The notes: generated by a model from the sequence alone, not told the origin. DNA of 64,000 nucleotides from Vibrio cyclitrophicus (GCF_024347435.1 NZ_AP025480.1:496001-560000), one strand, 5' to 3'; shown: positions 33,685-42,391, numbered from the stretch's first letter. Program-made: numbers and translations.

Positions 33685-33777
33685 ATGAGTTTTGCCGCGA
33701 AGGTTTTTATAAGTATAGGTAAAAGTATAACTTCTTTAGTTGGATTGGTGTATGTTGTTGTTATATATATTAAATAA
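33685..33777 (+). CDS. Possible 30-residue membrane microprotein
   Basis: ATG at 33685 opens a 30-codon frame ending TAA. The peptide has a basic/amphipathic N-terminus (MSFAAKVFISIGKS) and one hydrophobic stretch (ITSLVGLVYVVVIYI) that could span the membrane. A GAGG lies eight bases upstream of the ATG and another abuts it. It is divergent from the flagellin. The frame could be chance in AT-rich sequence; there is no homology evidence. Confidence 0.3.
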   Translation: MSFAAKVFISIGKSITSLVGLVYVVVIYIK

Positions 33778-33936
33778 CACTCTTGCATCAGGAGTATGTT
33801 TTTGATCGGCTTTCACAGTTAACTTCTTTCGTTTATTTCTATTGCGGCTTAGGATACGTGAAAGCGTTTCGTGCGAAAAGCGACACATGCGAAAAGATGC
33901 AAATCCAAATGATATGACCGTAGATAAAGGGAGCCG

Positions 33937-34434
33937 ATGATGTATACGATTCAAGTTCTTAGTGAACAGCTTGGACATTTACTCGCTAAACACCAACATA
34001 TCTTAGTGACGGCTGAATCTTGCACTGGTGGAGGTGTAGCGACCGCTATTACAGATATTGCTGGAAGTTCAGCATGGTTTGATCGCGCCTTTGTGACCTA
34101 CAGTAATGAAGCAAAGCAAGAGATGATCGGTGTTCAGTCTGAAACCTTAGTTAAGTTTGGTGCTGTCAGTGAGCCTGTAGTAATCGAAATGGCTGATGGT
34201 GCGTTGCAAAATTCAAATGGCACAATTTCGGTATCGATAAGTGGTATTGCCGGTCCTGGTGGTGGCTCGGAAGATAAACCTGTAGGGACGGTGTGTTTTG
34301 CTTGGAAGGCCTGTGATGGGTGGAATAAAGTAGAAACGAATGTATTTACAGGTGATAGATCACAAGTACGCCAACAAGCGACGCACCATGCCCTGCAAGT
34401 TATTTATGATTACCTCTCAATGGAAGACAGATAA
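33937..34434 (+). CDS. pncC: Nicotinamide-nucleotide amidase (CinA C-terminal family)
   Basis: Deamidates nicotinamide mononucleotide to nicotinic acid mononucleotide in the NAD salvage cycle. The 165-residue product is the stand-alone CinA C-terminal domain. It has the active-site motif TAESCTGGGVA near residue 25, and the SGIAGPGGG and PVGTVCFAW motifs. ATG at 33937 or 33940 follows GGGAG. It lies directly upstream of recA, as in E. coli and Vibrio, marking the return to conserved core sequence. Confidence 0.93.
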   Translation: MMYTIQVLSEQLGHLLAKHQHILVTAESCTGGGVATAITDIAGSSAWFDRAFVTYSNEAKQEMIGVQSETLVKFGAVSEPVVIEMADGALQNSNGTISVSISGIAGPGGGSEDKPVGTVCFAWKACDGWNKVETNVFTGDRSQVRQQATHHALQVIYDYLSMEDR

Positions 34435-34463
34435 CATTTGTACAAATTATTTTCACACAGGTA

Positions 34464-34491
34464 TAGACACTGTATGAATCAACAGTATAAT
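34464..34491 (+). promoter_or_regulatory. recA promoter with embedded LexA box
   Basis: A -35 TAGACA (34464-34469) and a -10 TATAAT (34486-34491) are separated by 16 bases. That whole spacer is the SOS box CTGTATGAATCAACAG (34470-34485), with perfect CTGT-N8-ACAG halves. Bound LexA would block polymerase directly. Confidence 0.88.
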
Positions 34492-34573
34492 GAAAGCCAA
34501 TTAGTCACCCCTATGTGGGTTAGAAATAGATTCTAAATCGCTTGTTGAGACAACCGATTATGTGGAGATAGAA

Positions 34574-35614
34574 ATGGACGAGAATAAACAAAAAGCGTTA
34601 GCCGCAGCCCTTGGTCAGATTGAAAAACAATTTGGTAAAGGTTCGATCATGCGTCTTGGTGACAACCGCACAATGGACGTAGAAACTATTTCTACAGGTT
34701 CTCTATCTCTAGATATCGCACTAGGTGCTGGTGGCCTTCCAATGGGTCGTATCGTTGAAGTTTACGGCCCAGAATCATCAGGTAAAACAACGTTAACGCT
34801 TGAGCTTATTGCTGCAGCACAGAAAGTAGGTAAAACGTGTGCATTCGTTGATGCGGAGCACGCACTTGACCCTATTTACGCTCAGAAGCTTGGTGTTGAT
34901 ATCGACGCGCTTCTTGTTTCTCAACCTGATACGGGTGAGCAAGCATTAGAAATCTGTGACGCTCTAGCTCGTTCAGGTGCTATCGACGTTCTTGTTATTG
35001 ACTCAGTAGCTGCACTGACACCTAAAGCGGAAATTGAAGGCGAAATGGGCGATAGCCACATGGGTCTTCAAGCTCGTATGCTTTCTCAAGCAATGCGTAA
35101 GCTAACAGGTAACCTTAAGCAGTCTAATTGTATGGCTATCTTCATTAACCAAATTCGTATGAAGATTGGTGTGATGTTCGGTAATCCAGAAACAACAACT
35201 GGTGGTAATGCGCTTAAGTTCTACGCATCTGTTCGTCTTGATATTCGCCGTACAGGTGCGATTAAGGATGGTGATGAAGTTGTTGGTAATGAAACGCGTA
35301 TCAAGGTTGTTAAGAACAAGATTGCTGCACCATTCAAACAAGCTGAAACTCAAATTCTTTATGGCAAAGGCTTCAACCGTGAAGGCGAGCTTATCGACCT
35401 AGGTGTTAAGAATAAGCTAGTAGAAAAAGCAGGCGCTTGGTACAGCTACAAGGGCGACAAGATCGGTCAAGGTAAAGCTAACGCTGGTAAATACCTACGT
35501 GAAAACCCAGAGGTTGCTCTTGAGATCGATACTAAACTTCGTGAGTTGTTATTAACTCCTGCTGTTCTTGAAGAGAAGGGCGCAGAGAAAGAAGAAGAAA
35601 GCGAAGAGCTATAA
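34574..35614 (+). CDS. recA: Recombinase RecA
   Basis: ATP-dependent strand-exchange protein and coprotease for LexA in the SOS response. The 346-residue product has Walker [10 protein letters not shown] (about residues 67-75), the Walker [11 protein letters not shown], the [17 protein letters not shown] loop and the acidic C-terminus. The ATG at 34574 (MDENKQKAL) with GGAG upstream is preferred over an in-frame GTG at 34562. An intrinsic terminator follows, and recX, which follows recA in V. cholerae and E. coli, is not present. Confidence 0.98.
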   Translation: MDENKQKALAAALGQIEKQFGKGSIMRLGDNRTMDVETISTGSLSLDIALGAGGLPMGRIVEVYGPESSGKTTLTLELIAAAQKVGKTCAFVDAEHALDPIYAQKLGVDIDALLVSQPDTGEQALEICDALARSGAIDVLVIDSVAALTPKAEIEGEMGDSHMGLQARMLSQAMRKLTGNLKQSNCMAIFINQIRMKIGVMFGNPETTTGGNALKFYASVRLDIRRTGAIKDGDEVVGNETRIKVVKNKIAAPFKQAETQILYGKGFNREGELIDLGVKNKLVEKAGAWYSYKGDKIGQGKANAGKYLRENPEVALEIDTKLRELLLTPAVLEEKGAEKEEESEEL

Positions 35615-35942
35615 GCTAACGTTTTATAAAGTGAATGCTTGAAATAAACATTCACTTGGAAAGAATTTAAAGCCTCGCATATTTTGCGGGGCTTTTTTAT
35701 TGGAATAGCCTATCGGATATCTCTTTAATCAACTCTCTCTCGTTACCTGAGTTTTTAGTGATTATGTCGCCAATTTAGTTCTGCTTTTCTACGGCTAGAT
35801 ATAGTGGAATATTCTACGTTTTATCGAATTTCAACTAAAATCCTGCCCAAGGGTGTCTTTTCTACAAGAAAACTAGTCGAAGCCTTAACCATGATCTACA
35901 ATACGGCAAAATTCTAACTCGACTATTTTCAGGAAGAGCTGC
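35615..35942. other. recA-alaS intergenic region without recX
   Basis: These 328 bases hold the recA terminator and presumably the alaS promoter. I translated by eye and found no RecX-like frame or remnant. Nothing else is recognisable. Confidence 0.6.
35670..35699 (+). terminator. Rho-independent terminator after recA
   Basis: A 10-base stem AAGCCTCGCA/TGCGGGGCTT with a TATTT loop is followed by TTTTT. A smaller inverted repeat GTGAATG...CATTCAC (35631-35655) precedes it. Confidence 0.85.
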
Positions 35943-38525
35943 ATGTACATGAGCACTGATGAGGTTCGCAACGCGTTCCTTAAGTTCTTTGAGAGCAAAG
36001 AACACCAAATCGTAGACAGTTCATCGTTAGTTCCACATAACGATCCAACCCTGCTATTCACTAACGCAGGTATGAACCAATTCAAAGATTGCTTCTTAGG
36101 CGCCGAAAAACGTGCCTACACTCGAGCAACTACGGCTCAGCGTTGTGTACGTGCGGGTGGTAAACACAATGACCTTGAAAACGTAGGTTTTACGGCTCGT
36201 CACCACACGTTCTTCGAAATGCTAGGCAACTTCAGCTTTGGTGACTACTTCAAAGAAGAAGCGATTGGGTTTGCTTGGGAATTCCTGACGGAAACTCTTC
36301 AACTGCCAAAAGATCGTCTACTAGTAACGGTATACGAGACAGATGATGAAGCATTCGATATCTGGAACAAGAAAGTAGGTGTACCTGCTGACCGTATCGT
36401 TCGAATCGGCGACAAAGAAGGCGGTAAACAGTTCGAGTCTGATAACTTCTGGACGATGGGTGACACAGGTCCTTGTGGTCCATGTACTGAAATCTTCTAC
36501 GATCACGGTGAGCACATCTGGGGCGGCCGTCCTGGTACACCTGAAGAAGATGGTGACCGTTTCATCGAGATCTGGAACAACGTATTCATGCAGTTCAACC
36601 GTCACGCTGACGGCACAATGGAACCGCTACCTAAGCCTGCTGTAGATACAGGTATGGGTATTGAGCGTATTTCTGCAATCATGCAGGGCGTTCACTCTAA
36701 CTACGAAATTGATGTATTCCAAAAGCTAATCAAAGCGACAGCGGAAGTTGTGGGTCATGACGATCTATCTAACCAATCGCTACGCGTTATTGCTGACCAC
36801 ATCCGTTCTTGTTCATTTTTAATCGCTGACGGCGTTATGCCTTCAAACGAAGGTCGTGGCTACGTTCTACGTCGTATTATTCGTCGTGCAGTTCGTCACG
36901 GTAACAAGCTTGGCGCACAAGGCGTGTTCTTCCACAAACTTGTGGGTGTACTGGCTGAAGTGATGGGCTCTGCGGCAGATGAACTTAAGAAACAGCAAGA
37001 GCTTGTTGAAAAAGTACTTCGCATTGAAGAAGAGAACTTTGGTCGCACGCTCGAGCGCGGCATGGTTATCCTTAACGACGCACTAGACGCACTTGAAGGC
37101 AAAGAGCTTGACGGTGAAACAGTATTCAAACTTTACGATACATACGGCTTCCCTGCTGACCTTACGAACGATGTAGCTCGTGAACGCGACTTTACCATCG
37201 ATGAAGAAGGCTTTGAGAAGGCGATGGAAGCACAGCGTAAGCGTGCACGTGAAGCCGGTCAGTTCGGTACTGATTACAACGCGACGATCAAAGTAGACAC
37301 GAACACTGAGTTCTGTGGTTACACAAGTACTGAAGGTGCTGGTGAAATTTCTGCGCTATTCGTTGACGGTGAAGAAGTATCTTCACTATCGGCTGGCGAC
37401 AAAGCAATCATCATCCTTGAAGAGACACCATTCTATGCAGAGTCAGGCGGTCAATGTGGTGACGCTGGTACGCTAAGCACTGCGTCGGGTCTCTTCAAAG
37501 TACAAGATACTCAGAAGCTAGGTAACGCATTTGCACACCACGGCGAGCTAATTGAAGGCGTATTTGCTCAAGGCGATAAAGTCGAAGCGCGCGTTGATGC
37601 TGAGCGTCGTGCTGCTATTTCACTGAATCACTCTGCAACTCACTTACTTCACTCTGCACTGCGCGAAGTGCTAGGTGAGCACGTTGCTCAGAAAGGTTCT
37701 TTAGTTAAGCCAGACAATCTACGTTTTGACTTCTCCAACCTTGAAGCGGTAACACCGGCACAGATTAAAGAAGTAGAACGCTTGGTTAACGCACAAGTTC
37801 GTAAGAACCACGTGATTGAAACCAACATCATGGACATCGAGTCAGCGAAACAAAAAGGTGCAATGGCACTGTTTGGCGAGAAGTACGATGATGAAGTTCG
37901 CGTTCTATCTATGGGCGATTTCTCTACTGAACTTTGTGGTGGTATCCACGCAAGCAACACGGGTGATATCGGTCTATTCAAGATCACTTCTGAAGGTGGT
38001 ATTGCTGCGGGTATTCGTCGTATTGAAGCGGTAACGGGTGAAGCAGCTCTAGATGCAGTAGAAGCTCAGGCTAACGCTTACGAAGAGAAGCTTGCTGAAT
38101 CAGCTAAGAAAGCAAAATCGCTAGAGAAAGAAATCCAACTGCTTAAAGAAAAGATGGCTGCGGCAGAAAGCGCAAACATCATGGGCAAAGTAGAAGATAT
38201 CTCTGGTACTAAAGTTTTGGTTGCTGCAATTGAAGGCGCAGACAACAAGAACCTACGTACTATGGTTGATAACGCTAAAAACCAAGTAGGTAGCGGCATC
38301 ATCCTTATCGCGAATATCGCTGACGGCAAAGTTGGCTTGATTGCTGGCGTAACCAAAGACCTTGTTGGCAAAGTAAAAGCGGGTGACCTCGTTAAGATGG
38401 TTGCTGAGCAAGTTGGCGGTAAAGGCGGTGGTCGTCCTGATATGGCTCAAGCGGGTGGTACAGACGTTGAAGCACTACCAGAAGCGCTTAAATCGGTACG
38501 TACTTGGCTTGAAGAGCGCCTTTAA
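35943..38525 (+). CDS. alaS: Alanyl-tRNA synthetase
   Basis: Charges tRNA-Ala and edits Ser/Gly-tRNA-Ala in the cytoplasm. The 860-residue product has the class II aminoacylation core (motif 1 around [29 protein letters not shown] in shorter parts, motif 2 near [12 protein letters not shown]), the editing domain with zinc-type motif NHSATHLLH and [11 protein letters not shown], and the C-terminal Ala domain ([15 protein letters not shown]). The start ATG follows AGGAAGAG. It sits between recA and lysC as in V. cholerae. Confidence 0.97.
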   Translation: MYMSTDEVRNAFLKFFESKEHQIVDSSSLVPHNDPTLLFTNAGMNQFKDCFLGAEKRAYTRATTAQRCVRAGGKHNDLENVGFTARHHTFFEMLGNFSFGDYFKEEAIGFAWEFLTETLQLPKDRLLVTVYETDDEAFDIWNKKVGVPADRIVRIGDKEGGKQFESDNFWTMGDTGPCGPCTEIFYDHGEHIWGGRPGTPEEDGDRFIEIWNNVFMQFNRHADGTMEPLPKPAVDTGMGIERISAIMQGVHSNYEIDVFQKLIKATAEVVGHDDLSNQSLRVIADHIRSCSFLIADGVMPSNEGRGYVLRRIIRRAVRHGNKLGAQGVFFHKLVGVLAEVMGSAADELKKQQELVEKVLRIEEENFGRTLERGMVILNDALDALEGKELDGETVFKLYDTYGFPADLTNDVARERDFTIDEEGFEKAMEAQRKRAREAGQFGTDYNATIKVDTNTEFCGYTSTEGAGEISALFVDGEEVSSLSAGDKAIIILEETPFYAESGGQCGDAGTLSTASGLFKVQDTQKLGNAFAHHGELIEGVFAQGDKVEARVDAERRAAISLNHSATHLLHSALREVLGEHVAQKGSLVKPDNLRFDFSNLEAVTPAQIKEVERLVNAQVRKNHVIETNIMDIESAKQKGAMALFGEKYDDEVRVLSMGDFSTELCGGIHASNTGDIGLFKITSEGGIAAGIRRIEAVTGEAALDAVEAQANAYEEKLAESAKKAKSLEKEIQLLKEKMAAAESANIMGKVEDISGTKVLVAAIEGADNKNLRTMVDNAKNQVGSGIILIANIADGKVGLIAGVTKDLVGKVKAGDLVKMVAEQVGGKGGGRPDMAQAGGTDVEALPEALKSVRTWLEERL

Positions 38526-38543
38526 GCTTAAGTAATTGATATA

Positions 38544-38580
38544 AAGATGCCCAATCAATTGATTGGGCATCTTTTATTTT
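38544..38580 (+). terminator. Rho-independent terminator after alaS
   Basis: Perfect 15-base inverted repeat (38544-38558 with 38559-38573) containing GATGCCCAATC is followed by TTATTTT. Confidence 0.85.
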
Positions 38581-38616
38581 GCCTATAGCAAGAGCTTTAA
38601 ACAAGGTTTGATTGAG

Positions 38617-38666
38617 ATTAACCAAGAAGTCTAATGGTAACGTTAGACTCCTTGGTTAATTTTTTA
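38617..38666 (+). terminator. Second strong hairpin upstream of lysC
   Basis: Nested stem ATTAACCAAG/CTTGGTTAAT with inner AGTCTAA/TTAGACT (38617-38660) is followed by TTTTTATT. It could be a second terminator for alaS or a leader attenuator for lysC. Confidence 0.75.
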
Positions 38667-38744
38667 TTGCTTCGCTATGACGCGGAGCGAGTGTTTTTTT
38701 GTCATATATAGACATTGGTCTTGGGAAGGTGAGGAAGGGTGAAA

Positions 38745-39926
38745 ATGCCTCTTATCGTGCAGAAATTTGGTGGAACGTCGGTGGGTTCAATAGAGCGAAT
38801 CCATCATGTAGCAGATAAAATCATTGAAGCGAAAAATGAAGGTAACCAGGTAGTGGTTGTCGTTTCTGCTATGTCAGGTGAAACAAATCGGTTAGTTAAC
38901 TTAGCCTCGCAAATTGATAGCGTACCAAACGCTAGAGAACTGGATGTGCTGTTAACGGCTGGAGAGCAAGTTTCCATGGCTTTGTTGGCGATGACGTTGC
39001 ACAAGTTAGGTTATGAAGCGACATCGATGACGGGTTATCAAGCTAAGATACACACCGATTCAAATCATAATAATGCGACGATTGAGCGTATTGATACCGC
39101 TCCAATTCAAGCCCTGTTAGATGATGGTCAAATTGTCGTAGTGGCTGGCTTTCAAGGTTTCAGTGCCAAAGGCGATATAACGACATTAGGCCGTGGCGGT
39201 TCAGATACCACGGCGGTTGCACTAGCGGGCGCACTGCAGGCTAAAGAGTGCCAAATCTATACTGATGTTGATGGTGTTTATTCTTGTGACCCTAGAGTCG
39301 TTAAGCATTCTAAAAAACTGGATACGCTAGATTTTCCCTCGATGGAAGAGATGGCCCGTAGAGGCGCTAAAGTGCTGCATCTACCGTGTGTCCAGTATGC
39401 GTGGCAACATAATCTGCCATTGAGAGTGCTATCAAGTTTTGAATCAGGCGAGGGCACGTTAATTGCGGGCAATCAGTGTTTGAATGAGATCGCTGGCATC
39501 GCCATTCAAAGAGATATGGTGCGTATTGAGTGTTTGAATGATGATTTACCGTCTTTTATATCGCAATGCCATTTGTTAGGGATCGAAGTCTGTAGTGTGA
39601 TCGAGGAAACAGAACGGGCAGCGCTCATTATTAAACAAGACATAAGTGCTAAATTAAAACTAGTTTTTGCCGAAAAAATCCGTAATAGTGAACAGGTTAG
39701 TTTGTTAACTGTGGTAGGAAGCCGAACACAAGATATTGTGGTCAGTTCACATGGATTGTTGTCTGAAGGCGAAATTGATGTACAACATCACTTATTGCAG
39801 CAGCAGTCTTTAACTTTGGTGATATCACCAACGCAAGTCGATATGGCTGCTAACATATTACACAATGCATACATCGTAGCGCGTGAAACACAGGATTATC
39901 CTAAAAAAGAAGTGCATTTTGGTTAA
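38745..39926 (+). CDS. lysC: Aspartate kinase
   Basis: Phosphorylates aspartate as the first step to lysine, threonine, methionine and diaminopimelate. The 393-residue product has the amino-acid kinase motif QKFGGTSVG at the N-terminus, TLGRGGSDTTAVALA and YTDVDGVYSCDPR. C-terminal paired ACT regulatory domains follow (about residues 260-390). The ATG at 38745 sits 6-7 bases after GAGGAAGG; the in-frame GTG at 38739 touches that site. It is upstream of csrA, as in V. cholerae. The precise isozyme name (lysC-like) is inferred; it lacks a homoserine dehydrogenase domain. Confidence 0.9.
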   Translation: MPLIVQKFGGTSVGSIERIHHVADKIIEAKNEGNQVVVVVSAMSGETNRLVNLASQIDSVPNARELDVLLTAGEQVSMALLAMTLHKLGYEATSMTGYQAKIHTDSNHNNATIERIDTAPIQALLDDGQIVVVAGFQGFSAKGDITTLGRGGSDTTAVALAGALQAKECQIYTDVDGVYSCDPRVVKHSKKLDTLDFPSMEEMARRGAKVLHLPCVQYAWQHNLPLRVLSSFESGEGTLIAGNQCLNEIAGIAIQRDMVRIECLNDDLPSFISQCHLLGIEVCSVIEETERAALIIKQDISAKLKLVFAEKIRNSEQVSLLTVVGSRTQDIVVSSHGLLSEGEIDVQHHLLQQQSLTLVISPTQVDMAANILHNAYIVARETQDYPKKEVHFG

Positions 39927-40018
39927 ATAAACTCAATCGATAGTTTACGAAAATATAACTTTTGTTGGATAATGCTCTCGTAGCTAGATAAATTTAGAGA
40001 TTACTCAAGGAGCAAAGA

Positions 40019-40216
40019 ATGCTAATTTTGACTCGCCGCGTTGGCGAAACACTGATGATTGGTGATGAAGTAACAGTTACTGTACTGGGCGTTAAAGGTA
40101 ATCAAGTACGTATCGGTGTTAACGCACCTAAAGAAGTATCTGTTCACCGTGAAGAGATTTACATGCGCATTCAAGCTGAAAAAGGTAATGGTAACGTTGC
40201 ACCTGGCAACTACTAA
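40019..40216 (+). CDS. csrA: Carbon storage regulator CsrA
   Basis: Small homodimeric RNA-binding protein that blocks or stabilises mRNAs at GGA motifs. In Vibrio it controls metabolism, virulence and quorum-sensing output downstream of BarA/UvrY. The 65-residue product starts [18 protein letters not shown] with the RNA-contacting residues of strand 1 and ends in [14 protein letters not shown]. It has an excellent AAGGAG ribosome site. It is followed by a terminator and the tRNA array, as in E. coli (csrA-serV-argVYZQ). Confidence 0.98.
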   Translation: MLILTRRVGETLMIGDEVTVTVLGVKGNQVRIGVNAPKEVSVHREEIYMRIQAEKGNGNVAPGNY

Positions 40217-40234
40217 TACTTTTGCGTAGAGAAG

Positions 40235-40261
40235 AGGCTAGCATTATTGCTAGCCTTTTTT
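40235..40261 (+). terminator. Rho-independent terminator after csrA
   Basis: The stem AGGCTAGCA/TGCTAGCCT with a TTAT loop is followed by TTTTT, 19 bases after the csrA stop. Confidence 0.88.
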
Positions 40262-40648
40262 GATCTTGCAGAATAGAAAAGAGTATTTCTATATAAATTG
40301 ACGACCAGCTAGATGATCACTGCGGCAGTGAAACGAATACTTCATAAAGTGGTGAGACACAGACGTGATTGAAGTCGTTCGTTTGACGGTTTATTTGTTG
40401 GCTAAAACTCAAGTTTTGTTAGCTTGCCCTATGGCGCAATAATGCATCCCGTAGTATGGTGCAAACAGCGGTAACACTTGTTACTGGATAAAATAGATAA
40501 TTGTTTTCGACTGTTTATTATCGTCAATCTTTCGCCTTAATTTTTAAGGGAAAATGCGTTAAATTGATCTTGGAAGTTCAATTTGCAAGCGCTTTGATTA
40601 AATAGCAAACGGTTGAGTGTTTTTGTCCAATTTTTTTCAATAAAGTGT
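40262..40648. other. csrA-tRNA intergenic region
   Basis: About 390 bases without a recognisable gene. Short palindromes are present (AAACTCAAGTTTT near 40407; GTAACACTTGTTAC near 40470), but I see no sRNA signature with a clear promoter and terminator. The right end leads into the tRNA promoter. Confidence 0.5.
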
Positions 40649-40676
40649 TTGACATATTTTCGGTAAAACGTAATAT
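40649..40676 (+). promoter_or_regulatory. Promoter of the Ser/Arg tRNA operon
   Basis: A -35 TTGACA (40649-40654) is followed after 16 bases by the -10 TAATAT (40671-40676). Then comes a GC-containing discriminator GTGCCTCCGC of the type seen at stringently controlled stable-RNA promoters. The first tRNA starts 16 bases downstream. Confidence 0.8.
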
Positions 40677-40691
40677 GTGCCTCCGCAAGAC

Positions 40692-40784
40692 GGTGAGGTG
40701 GCCGAGAGGCCGAAGGCGCTCCCCTGCTAAGGGAGTATGTGGTTTGTAGCTGCATCGAGGGTTCGAATCCCTCCCTCACCGCCA
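40692..40784 (+). tRNA. serV: tRNA-Ser (GCU), copy 1
   Basis: 93 bases with a long variable arm typical of tRNA-Ser. The acceptor stem GGTGAGG/CCTCACC is complete, the anticodon GCT lies in the loop CTGCTAA, and the CCA is encoded. It is the first gene of the array. Confidence 0.96.
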
Positions 40785-40828
40785 TTTCTTGCGAGTCTAA
40801 AATTAGCAACTTAGACAAATGTAAATGT

Positions 40829-40905
40829 GCGTCCTTAGCTCAGCTGGATAGAGTACCTGGCTACGAACCAGGCGGTCGGAGGTTCGAATCCTCCAGGACG
40901 CGCCA
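40829..40905 (+). tRNA. tRNA-Arg (ACG), copy 1
   Basis: 77 bases with acceptor GCGTCCT/AGGACGC, anticodon ACG (CTACGAA loop) and encoded CCA. The ACG anticodon is expected to be edited to ICG by TadA to read CGU, CGC and CGA. Confidence 0.96.
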
Positions 40906-40949
40906 TTCTCTTTTCTCTTACTTGTAAGTGATTTGGGAATAATGAATTA

Positions 40950-41042
40950 GGTGAGGTGGCCGAGTGGCCGAAGGCGCTCCCCTGCTAAGGGAGTATGTGG
41001 TTTGTAGCCGCATCGAGGGTTCGAATCCCTCCCTCACCGCCA
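40950..41042 (+). tRNA. tRNA-Ser (GCU), copy 2
   Basis: 93 bases, identical to copy 1 except for one change in the D region (GAGTGG instead of GAGAGG) and one in the variable arm (GTAGCCGC instead of GTAGCTGC). It has a full cloverleaf, anticodon GCT and encoded CCA. Confidence 0.96.
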
Positions 41043-41131
41043 TTCATTACAGGCCGATGGCCTTTTTTTTTCTTCGTAGCAAGAAGAATGTGATATATTT
41101 CACAACTTCATTCTAAGTGAATGAACACCGT

Positions 41132-41208
41132 GCGTCCTTAGCTCAGCTGGATAGAGTACCTGGCTACGAACCAGGCGGTCGGAGGTTCGAATCCTCCAGG
41201 ACGCGCCA
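41132..41208 (+). tRNA. tRNA-Arg (ACG), copy 2
   Basis: 77 bases, same sequence as copy 1 with the GCGTCCT acceptor version, anticodon ACG and encoded CCA. Confidence 0.96.
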
Positions 41209-41288
41209 CTATTTAAGGGCTTCTTTCTTACGAGAATGAAAATCCTTGTATTGAATTGTTGATTACAACAAGTTGATACTAAAACCGT

Positions 41289-41365
41289 GCGCTCTTAGCT
41301 CAGCTGGATAGAGTACCTGGCTACGAACCAGGCGGTCGGAGGTTCGAATCCTCCAGAGCGCGCCA
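41289..41365 (+). tRNA. tRNA-Arg (ACG), copy 3 (GCGCTCT version)
   Basis: 77 bases; the acceptor stem is GCGCTCT/AGAGCGC, covarying relative to copies 1 and 2. The rest is identical, with anticodon ACG. It lies inside the first copy of the 292-bp duplicated unit. Confidence 0.96.
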
Positions 41366-41423
41366 CTATTTAGGGTTTCTTTTATGAACCCCTGATATTG
41401 GGAATACCGATATCGAAAACTGC

Positions 41424-41500
41424 GCGTCCTTAGCTCAGCTGGATAGAGTACCTGGCTACGAACCAGGCGGTCGGAGGTTCGAATCCTCCAGGACGCGCCA
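41424..41500 (+). tRNA. tRNA-Arg (ACG), copy 4
   Basis: 77 bases, GCGTCCT acceptor version, anticodon ACG, encoded CCA. It is preceded by a spacer hairpin GATATTGG-GAATA-CCGATATC that may guide processing. Confidence 0.96.
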
Positions 41501-41580
41501 CTCTTTAGGGCTTCTTTCTTACTAAGAATAGAAACCCTTGTATTGAATAGTTGTTTACAGCGAATTGATACTAAAACCGT

Positions 41581-41657
41581 GCGCTCTTAGCTCAGCTGGA
41601 TAGAGTACCTGGCTACGAACCAGGCGGTCGGAGGTTCGAATCCTCCAGAGCGCGCCA
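41581..41657 (+). tRNA. tRNA-Arg (ACG), copy 5 (GCGCTCT version)
   Basis: 77 bases, GCGCTCT acceptor version, anticodon ACG. It is exactly 292 bases after copy 3 and in identical surroundings, so it is a tandem-duplication product. Confidence 0.96.
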
Positions 41658-41715
41658 CTATTTAGGGTTTCTTTTATGAACCCCTGATATTGGGAATACC
41701 GATATCGAAAACTGC

Positions 41716-41792
41716 GCGTCCTTAGCTCAGCTGGATAGAGTACCTGGCTACGAACCAGGCGGTCGGAGGTTCGAATCCTCCAGGACGCGCCA
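41716..41792 (+). tRNA. tRNA-Arg (ACG), copy 6
   Basis: 77 bases, GCGTCCT acceptor version, anticodon ACG, 292 bases after copy 4 with the same spacer hairpin upstream. Confidence 0.96.
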
Positions 41793-41849
41793 CTCTTTAG
41801 GGTTTCCTTGTGAACTCCTGATATTGGAAATACCGATATCGAAAACTGC

Positions 41850-41926
41850 GCGTCCTTAGCTCAGCTGGATAGAGTACCTGGCTACGAACCAGGCGGTCGG
41901 AGGTTCGAATCCTCCAGGACGCGCCA
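41850..41926 (+). tRNA. tRNA-Arg (ACG), copy 7
   Basis: 77 bases, GCGTCCT acceptor version, anticodon ACG, with a slightly altered copy of the spacer hairpin upstream. Confidence 0.96.
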
Positions 41927-42007
41927 CTCTTTAGGGCTTCTTTCTTATGAGAATGAAATCCTTATATTGATATGTTGTTACTAACAATAAATTGATATTA
42001 AAACCGT

Positions 42008-42084
42008 GCGCTCTTAGCTCAGCTGGATAGAGTACCTGGCTACGAACCAGGCGGTCGGAGGTTCGAATCCTCCAGAGCGCGCCA
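42008..42084 (+). tRNA. tRNA-Arg (ACG), copy 8 (GCGCTCT version)
   Basis: 77 bases, GCGCTCT acceptor version, anticodon ACG, encoded CCA. It is the last gene of the array, followed directly by the terminator. Confidence 0.96.
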
Positions 42085-42091
42085 CATTATT

Positions 42092-42123
42092 AAAAAAAGC
42101 CTCGTTTATGCGAGGCTTTTTTT
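42092..42123 (+). terminator. Rho-independent terminator of the tRNA array
   Basis: A-run plus GCCTCG pairs with CGAGGC plus a T-run across a TTTATG loop. It is seven bases after the last tRNA. Confidence 0.9.
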
Positions 42124-42363
42124 ATACTTGCCATAAAATTATTGCTGTAATGTTAAATTTAATGATTATTTAACTTATTGTATTTTAAGTAGTTCTTGAG
42201 TGCTTCCTTCTTATTCTACCTTTCTCATATCATTTCTCAGAAGAGCCCCGTTTAAGTCACAGTTTAAATATCTAAAAATGACGTATTTAACAGATTTATG
42301 TGATCTGATAGGCGAATAATTAACCTGATGTGTGCGTTATCCGTAACAGAACCTTAAACAAAA
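42124..42363. other. tRNA array - oadG intergenic region
   Basis: AT-rich, with no reading frame that looks coding. A TGTGA half-site near 42300 could be part of a weak CRP site but lacks a good second half. The right boundary is the oad promoter. Confidence 0.4.
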
Positions 42364-42391
42364 TTGACAAACTTTTAGCAATCGAGATAAT
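42364..42391 (+). promoter_or_regulatory. Probable sigma-70 promoter of oadGAB
   Basis: TTGACA (42364-42369) and GATAAT (42386-42391) are separated by 16 bases. The transcript would start about 42398 and carry a roughly 60-base leader with a small TCCTG...CAGGA inverted repeat before the oadG ribosome site. Confidence 0.65.

Larger units (their letters stand above)
33538..33936. other. Flagellin-pncC intergenic region
   Basis: This stretch of 399 bases holds the flagellin sigma-54 promoter (33575-33590) and the possible microprotein at 33685. The remaining sequence up to pncC is AT-rich on the left and more balanced after about 33800, presumably containing the pncC promoter. No further element could be assigned. 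Confidence 0.5.
41273..41802 (+). repeat. Tandem duplication within the tRNA array
   Basis: The block 41273-41510 (two tRNA-Arg genes with their spacers) reappears at 41565-41802 with, by eye, complete identity, an offset of 292 bases. Sequence on both sides diverges, which fits unequal recombination between tRNA copies. Confidence 0.8.

Noticed and set aside
40262..40648. Small RNA between csrA and the tRNA array
   Set aside because: Short palindromes exist, but I found no paired promoter and intrinsic terminator.
40692..42084. Regular array of about 77-base repeats with spacers, resembling a CRISPR
   Set aside because: The repeats are complete tRNA-Arg and tRNA-Ser cloverleafs with encoded CCA, and the spacers are themselves duplicated.
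42295..42320. CRP site upstream of oadGAB
   Set aside because: A TGTGA half-site is present, but the second half (AGGCG) does not match TCACA, so it is not supported.
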